Of a stretch of DNA of 64,000 nucleotides, positions 58,251-64,000 are shown in pieces. Position numbers and translations under genes: made by a program. The notes beneath the pieces are model-generated. The model searched no databases, had not been told where the DNA came from, and saw only the letters and a list, made by a program, of their open reading frames with translations. Position 1 is the first letter of the stretch. Every line of letters begins with the position of its first letter. The stretch comes from Lumbricus rubellus (Eukaryota > Annelida > Clitellata > Crassiclitellata > Lumbricidae): NCBI GenBank assembly GCA_945859605.1, contig OX243814.1:38819377-38883376 (forward strand), in the 5' to 3' direction.

Positions 58251-61200
58251 ATGCAGCACCCTACGATGTTTCGAAAAATGATCATCTGTTTTGCTTCGAT
58301 GCTGGCCATAGGTAATCAAAGTTTAGCAATCGCTATAGTTATAGGCCTGTCACTTTTAGAAGTTTGAGCAACTTATTCCATATGAGCGAGGACTTAGTGT
58401 CTAGTTATGTTGATGTAATCTAAATGTGTAGGCCTAGCTCAAATGCAATGAAAACATTAACGAATAATATTTAAGGAAAATGGGTAAGGATAGTATTATA
58501 ATAATTAGCTATTAGCTTTTGCTGGCTCCTGTTGCACTGTATTTAGGTGTTCATGATTGTATCAACAAAGTTAAATAGGCTATGTGCAAAAAATAAATTA
58601 AAATAAATTAAAATTCAAACTTCAAATCTAGTTAACTGGTTTGAATTTGTTTTCAGTTCACAGTAAGCTATTGCAGTCACCAGAAGATACAGAAGCCGTC
58701 GTTGGAGAAGACGTTACGTTGAGATGCCGAACAGACATCAACGATACGAGGCCTACTTACTCTGTCGAATGGCGCCACCATCCTTCAAACTCCGATCCAT
58801 TTAAAATCATCTACAAAAAGACAAACATGTTTAACCAAAGGCACGAGGTCGTTCCAGATAGATCTACTGGTCAATACGACCTGGTCATAAGACGAGTACA
58901 ACTCAGTGACGCAGGAAGATACACGTGCGGAGACGTAGACGATAATCATCACGCAGAATTAACCGTTTTTGGTAAGTAGGCCTAGTCCTATAACGTCTTT
59001 TCGATTTGAACCAATTTCTTTGTTATTAGGGCCTATTAATAATTCATTGATTCATTCACACGTAAATTTAATTTCATATATATATATAATATATATATAG
59101 GACTACTTCAAGGCGATACCAACTCCAGCAGGCAACAAGTAGTCTTGAGTTACATTTCCAGGAAGCAGGCGGAGCTCCTGAGCCAGGGCCTACAGCAGAA
59201 AAAGTTCGATTCTGCATAGTTGCACTTCGTGCAAAATGTAACCAAGAGCATCCCCTTCTGTGTGGAGCGGAGAGTTTTAAGACCTTAAATGTAGATATCC
59301 GATGAACGAAACGCTCTCGCAGGTAGTCGGGGCGAGACCCAGCTGACATTGCCGCACCTGAGTAGCATGGTCAATTGGTCATAGCTCTAGCATTTTGCTG
59401 TACGGAGACATGACGATGTTTAGGAATTTGTCCAATAAGCCGTGCTGAAGTGCGTCACACTCAGTTCAAGCACACTATTCGAAAGGATGGATGGCCAGAG
59501 TAGAGTGACGAGCAGTTAGCCTGTAGCTAGTCAGAGAAAGATTGCACTAGAATGGTGATAGCACTAGCTGTAAATGAGTGGGTAATGGTGCGAATCTGGC
59601 GCAGCTGATAATAGTATTATTGGGCCAATAATTATAATTATCATTATCTAACATGACAAAAACTAGGGCCTACAGACCGTAGTTTTGGGAATGCTTACAT
59701 TTGTCCTGGCTTTAAGGTTGAGCCTACTTTATAGGTAAGCTTATAGAAATTCATTGTGTCTATATTTACACATAGGCTTCACCTTTTATACTAAACAAGT
59801 CACAATAGGCCTATTAATTATTAGGCCTATTTTTTCTTTATTGATGCTACTGAAATATCATGGCAAATTGTATTTAAGTGGATAGAAGTTATTTTATAGA
59901 CAGTATTAGCCTAATAGATGGTTCATTGTATTTGTTTGCATGTGCACTTGTTATAGCGCCCCTTCAAGCTCTCTCTGGCTACTCAGAGGCGCTCCAGAAT
60001 GCAGAGCGGACACTGCATCGGAGTTTCACGCCGAAGCGCCGAGCAATTGCGAGTGAAGGACTTGCCCAAGGTCCCTACGCGGCGGCTTGATATTACAATG
60101 GATTGGATGATATTAATTTTAAAAGTAGGCCTATATCACATCGGATTTGATCATTGTTTGTTTTTACAGACAAGTATCCTTCGGATGAGTTTTGTACAAC
60201 GACTTCAAATGGCGATCGAAATGCCTGCGGTGCAGAAACAGTGGTGATGTCTTGTGATCTGAGTTATCGAGGAAATCAAGCACCTACGTTGGAATGGCTG
60301 GATGGAGACAACGCGATCCATTCAACCGTTAAAAATCACACTGATGGACTCATCACATCGTCCATTAATCTGCAAAAAGGTCAAATTGAAACATCGAAGT
60401 TCACCTGTCGAGTCCGATACCCAGCCTCAACGACAACATCGCGCTTAACGTGGTCGCCAACCATGAATAATACGTGTGAGTAGGCTAATTAAAACTAATA
60501 TAGTTCTTTCCATGATTACTATTAACGTACCGGGTAATGTATCTGTACGTCCTATTATATTATTATCTGTATCTCCTTTATTTGCAAAATGCGATCTTTA
60601 GATTGGTAATTATACAGTAATAATCATCTCTTGAAAGCTTAATTGTGTTCTCCCACTTGATTAGCTCAGAGTTTCACAGAATCATTGAAATTTTTTTAAT
60701 GAACATCATAGCCACATAAATTCATATGTGCCATGGCCCATGGCTGTTATTTAAAATCTTTACGCACAGTCTTCATTGCTGTAGAGTGTAGCCTACCATA
60801 AGAATAGTACTATCAGATGCTCATTTGCTCTACGTGACTTTTAAGTTCTTGGTAGATATAAAAAGAGAGGCCGATGTCTTCTCATCAACGAAATTGATCA
60901 TGAGTAGGCTACATAAGAAATGAATTGAGGCTGTTGCGAAATTGATTACCTGCATTTAGGCTTATATTATAATTGAAGCTGGTTTGTGTGCTATATTTTA
61001 AAAGCACTTTTGTCTGAGTATAGGCTTAAAGTATATAATCAATCAAGTTAGTTATTGAACCAAATAATAATGCTGGAAATTCTCTTATGCGTATGGAATT
61101 TGTCATACGCAAATCGCTAAAATTAATGGAACATGGCTTTTAAAATGTATTATTTGCAGTTGAATCGACGAGTAGCCTGTCTTATGGAGGATGTGACCAT

Positions 61201-63700
61201 CGCACTATAGAATGTTCCGATGGAAAGAATCCTGATTGTCAGTACGCATGGAAAGATGACAATGGCACTGAAATCTCCAGCAGTTCGTCAATGGAGATGG
61301 CGGGCAAACCGAATGGAAACTACACATGCTTTGCTACATGCAAAGTCCAGCAGACTTCATGTTCTTATGTAGCTAAGATATTCATCTACAGATGTCACGA
61401 ATTCAGCAGTAACCCTGGTAAGTGCACAGACCAATGTTAATTGTATGGCCTATATTTTGTGTCAAGTTAAACGAAAAGCATTTGATATAATAGGCCAACA
61501 AAAAAATTAACATGATATTACGGGCTTGTCAATGCATTATAATATTTAACATAAGTAGGCTAAACCAATATTGTGCCAATTATATAGGCCCATCCTGTAA
61601 AAACTATTTCACAAAGATGGCCTGGAGAAAATGGATCCCTGTTGTATTCTTGAATATTCTGACTTTGCACAATTACCAAATTCATGACTATAGTATTTCT
61701 GAATATTTCTTTTTAGTTGAGTCGAAGTTGTACGTTGGACGTTTGCATCTTCCGCTTGGCAGAGCACCTAAAGAAGAAGGTCCGTCGACGTCAACGATAT
61801 TCCATTCAGAAACGATAGCACCACCGGAATCAATTATATCGTCTCCAGGATTAGCTTCCCCAACGATATACATACCCGTTGCCATTGCTGCTTTGGTGAT
61901 CCTGATCGTCGTCAGTCTGCTTATCGCTCGAGTGTTCCGAAGGTAAGCTTGTTCATCCTTGTTATAATTATTAGGCTACTTGTATTGATATCATTGCTAG
62001 AAGTTACGGAATAAACTTAAAGAGCAGAAACGTTTCTGTTTGAGCGACAATGAGAATGACAAGAACAAGAACTTAAGCCTACGTGTGAAAATATAATTTA
62101 ATATGACAAAGGATTAACAATACATAGGCCTAAGCTTACACATGTAAAATCTACCGAAATCCCTAATCCCTGTAATCGTTTCGCTTCTAGCAAGACTAGC
62201 AATATTCCTCAGAATGCAGTCAGTTGGTCTGTGTCTTGGAAAGGCAAGGTGAGGTGGACTGTCATTGAGTTTAGTGAGCACTAGGTCTACTTCTGTAGCA
62301 CCTCTGGTCAAGGAACGAGAACCGAATCAACAAGATAAAAAAAATGCCTGTGTAGAACGACTCAACTTTAAAATGAGAGTGATCGTGGTTTAACTATAGA
62401 AGGCAAGAAGTCTGTAGTTCCAGGTGCGTACAGTTACACGACAGAAAGCGTTATTTAAAACCAGTAAGCCTACTGGGGTAAAAGTGAGAGAATGCGATAT
62501 AATGGGTTACAGCTGTAGGCAAAGTCTGTGCAAAAAATCTTGAAAAAAATAATAAGTCATAATTATGTAACCTGCCTGGTTGTAGCCGATTGCTATTCAA
62601 TTACACGTTTAAATGTTCTTGTAGGTCATGCTCCGCCAGCAGGCCTAATGATGGGACACACGCCAATCAAGAGAAAAATGGTAAGACATTTAAGACTCCC
62701 TTTATGAATTATAGACGTAATGCACTTACTTATTCATTCAGTTGTTTTTATTAGTGTTTAGAATACTTAATATTGGGCCCTTGTAACGGCATGACATGTG
62801 CTGTCTTACGGCGCCATAGAAATTGTCATTATTATTATTATTGGTCAGCCAAGTAGGCCTACTCCATTATTCTACCAAGGACTGTTAAAAAAAGAATGCT
62901 AGAACAATGCACTCAGTTAGAGATTAGGCCTACTGTTGCGTTTTGTATTTGCAGATGCTGAGATGGGTCAAAGCACCAACAACAACAACACTAAAATGAC
63001 GCTGCTAAATGGAGTGAAATCGCAAGGTATTAAAATGTCGACTAAGAAAATATTTACACTGTAAACTTGGACGTATTACTGGAAAAATTTATTCGAAACC
63101 TATGCTATTATAATAAGACTTGGTGGCTTTACGCTCTGGCTCAAACAATCGTTATAGCACCGTTAAGTATGCTACATGATTGTATAGCTCCACATTCGTC
63201 AAAGCTGAATTTAGTTACAATAATAATATTATTGTTTTGGTTTCAAATAGAACTGAATTTGTATGACTGCAAATGCTATGAGCCGCTTTTTGACTGAATA
63301 ACTTGGGCTACCACATAGACTAGTCCACTTTTCATTCCTTCTTTATTTATTAAATTGCGGTAGCCTATGCCAACTTAATGTTCAACGAAATACAGGCCTA
63401 TAATAGGCGCTCTTGTAAAAGTCATCTCTGTGTCTCGGAATGTGTTGCCGAAACCTTGCAGATCGTCATTATCCTAGACAATTCAATTAGATCACCTTGC
63501 AGCTTTTCCCGCTTTTACTTCAAATTTACTTGAGGTGCATGGTCTCACTTCTTTTACAAGCAATTAAATATTTCCTTGTGCTATCAAGAAAAAGGCAGAA
63601 CCTTTTACAGTGAACGCTGTATTTGATGTTTTCAATATTATTATTTTTCTTTTGTGCAGAAGCAGATCTGATGCTTGCAATGGACGCAGTGACTTCGTAA
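58251..63700 (+). CDS. Gene 4: tandem paralogue of gene 3 (8 exons, 444 aa)
   Basis: Exons 58251-58311, 58657-58971, 60170-60475, 61160-61417, 61717-61942, 62625-62680, 62955-63026 and 63660-63700 give a 444-residue frame with the same intron phases as gene 3. Order: signal peptide (MQHPTMFRKMIICFASMLAI), Ig V (21-125), Ig (126-227), cysteine-rich Ig (228-313), stalk, transmembrane helix (about 366-387, with one Arg near its inner end) and a tail of about 56 residues without tyrosine. The last exon stops after 13 residues; compared with gene 3 it carries a net 1-nt insertion and an early TAA, so the tail is 28 residues shorter at that end. Introns hold a LINE fragment (59100-59345) and a SINE fragment (59941-60092) absent from gene 3. 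Confidence 0.87.
58657..58971 (+). CDS. Gene 4 exon 2: Ig V-type domain
   Basis: 105 codons. VTLRCRTD, VEWRHHP, YDLVIRRVQLSDAGRYTC and ELTVFG form a textbook V-set frame. The B-to-C loop (INDTRPTYS) and the loop after the strand F cysteine (GDVDDNHH) are longer than in gene 3. Acceptor GTTTTCAG|TT, donor GTAAGT. Confidence 0.88.
59100..59345 (-). pseudogene. CR1-like LINE 3' remnant in gene 4 intron 2
   Basis: Minus reads MQNRTFSAVGPGSGAPPAS and upstream RRGCSWLHFARS, a decayed version of the FSVVGPSTWNGLPP block. An AT dinucleotide run borders it at 59078-59099. Confidence 0.5.
59941..60092 (-). mobile_element. Truncated SINE (copy 4) in gene 4 intron 2
   Basis: Matches the 3' three quarters of the SINE at 55469-55671 (TTATAGCGCCCCTTCAAGCT, GCGGACACTGCATCGGAG) but lacks the tRNA-like head. 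Confidence 0.75.
60170..60475 (+). CDS. Gene 4 exon 3: second Ig domain
   Basis: 102 codons. VVMSCDLSYRGN, TLEWLDGD, LITSSINLQKGQ and KFTCRVRY follow gene 3 exon 3 closely, including the extra leading cysteine pair. Acceptor TTTTTACAG|AC and donor GTGAGT. A truncated SINE lies about 80 bp upstream. Confidence 0.86.
61160..61417 (+). CDS. Gene 4 exon 4: cysteine-rich third Ig-like domain
   Basis: 86 codons with the same seven cysteines as gene 3 and an identical central run (SSSSSMEMAGKPNGNYTC). Acceptor TATTTGCAG|TT, donor GTAAGT, phase 1 at both ends. Confidence 0.83.
61717..61942 (+). CDS. Gene 4 exon 5: stalk and transmembrane helix
   Basis: A stalk of about 50 residues, longer than in gene 3, with APPESIISSPG echoing gene 3's APPGSLKNS. 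Then the helix IPVAIAALVILIVVSLLIA and RVFRR. It ends in phase 2 (CGAAG|GTAAGC), the same position as in gene 3. Confidence 0.85.
63660..63700 (+). CDS. Gene 4 exon 8: short, possibly frameshifted tail end
   Basis: Thirteen residues beginning EADLMLAMDA and then TAA at 63698-63700. DNA just past the stop still aligns with gene 3's coding tail (ACATCAACGAAATACCAGAG versus ACATCAGCGAAATACCAGAA), but one base out of frame. This is a lineage-specific truncation, or a sequencing or assembly error. Confidence 0.7.
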
Positions 63701-64000
63701 CAGCGTCGCGTCAAACATCAACGAAATACCAGAGAGAAACAGTGCTCTTCCAGAGAGGTCATCTTCCATCAATTCGCGTGGTGCTTTCTTTTTTTCTCGA
63801 TCCGGAAGGTATAAGACGAAATAATGTGTGCACGATGACATCGATAAAAACAGGATGCGTTGCTCCAGTTGAAATGCATGGAAGCGATTCGTGAGAGATG
63901 GCTGTCCTTCGAGATTTGACCGTTCCGTGGACAGAGAGATGGTTAGAGAAACGCGTGGTGGAGAGATGGGTGAAAGGGAGATACACGTGCATTGTGGGCT
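63701..64000 (+). other. 3' flank of gene 4
   Basis: Aligns by eye with the end of gene 3's last coding exon and its 3' flank (GAAGGTATAAGACG, CGTGAGAGATGGCTG, ACCGTTCCGTGGACAG), so it is probably 3' untranslated region. The window ends before any poly-A signal. Confidence 0.6.

Overview
The window is animal nuclear DNA: AT-rich, with small coding exons joined by GT-AG introns, no operons, and very dense DNA transposons, LINEs and tRNA-derived SINEs. The palindromic octamer TAGGCCTA is scattered everywhere. This octamer, together with the domain repertoire (SUEL-type lectin, CUB, sushi, V-type Ig), suggests a marine invertebrate deuterostome, most likely an echinoderm. That assignment is an inference.

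Four multi-exon genes for type I membrane receptors can be assembled. In every one of them the extracellular domains sit on exons bounded by phase-1 introns. Gene 1 (minus, 12963 to 2536, complete, 697 aa) encodes signal peptide, SUEL/rhamnose-binding lectin, CUB, sushi/CCP, a transmembrane helix and a tail of about 338 residues. The tail carries five repeats of a paired-tyrosine module, YLxP followed by DYLxL, with the two tyrosines exactly 15 residues apart in four of the five. Gene 2 (minus, 30110 to 20175, first exon uncertain) encodes three Ig domains, a transmembrane helix and a 120-residue tail with five or six tyrosine motifs and a proline-rich stretch. Gene 3 (plus, 44225-50267, 443 aa) and gene 4 (plus, 58251-63700, 444 aa) are tandem duplicates. 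Each has three Ig domains, a Ser/Thr-rich stalk, a transmembrane helix and a short tail without tyrosine.

The layout is a small receptor cluster: lectin receptor, then tyrosine-tailed Ig receptor, both on minus; then a transposon-filled spacer of about 14 kb; then two tyrosine-less Ig receptors on plus. Receptors with phosphotyrosine docking tails beside related receptors without them recall paired signalling/non-signalling immune receptor clusters. Function is inferred from architecture only.

The rest is mobile DNA. There are at least a dozen hAT-type MITEs, most with intact or near-intact 8-bp target duplications; three palindromic mariner-derived foldback elements flanked by TA; a decayed Tc1/mariner element with TIRs of about 200 bp; a satellite array with a period of about 175 bp; fragments of a CR1-like LINE; a tRNA-derived SINE family; and two sites of insertions nested inside one another. 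One hAT MITE abuts the splice acceptor of gene 1's transmembrane exon.
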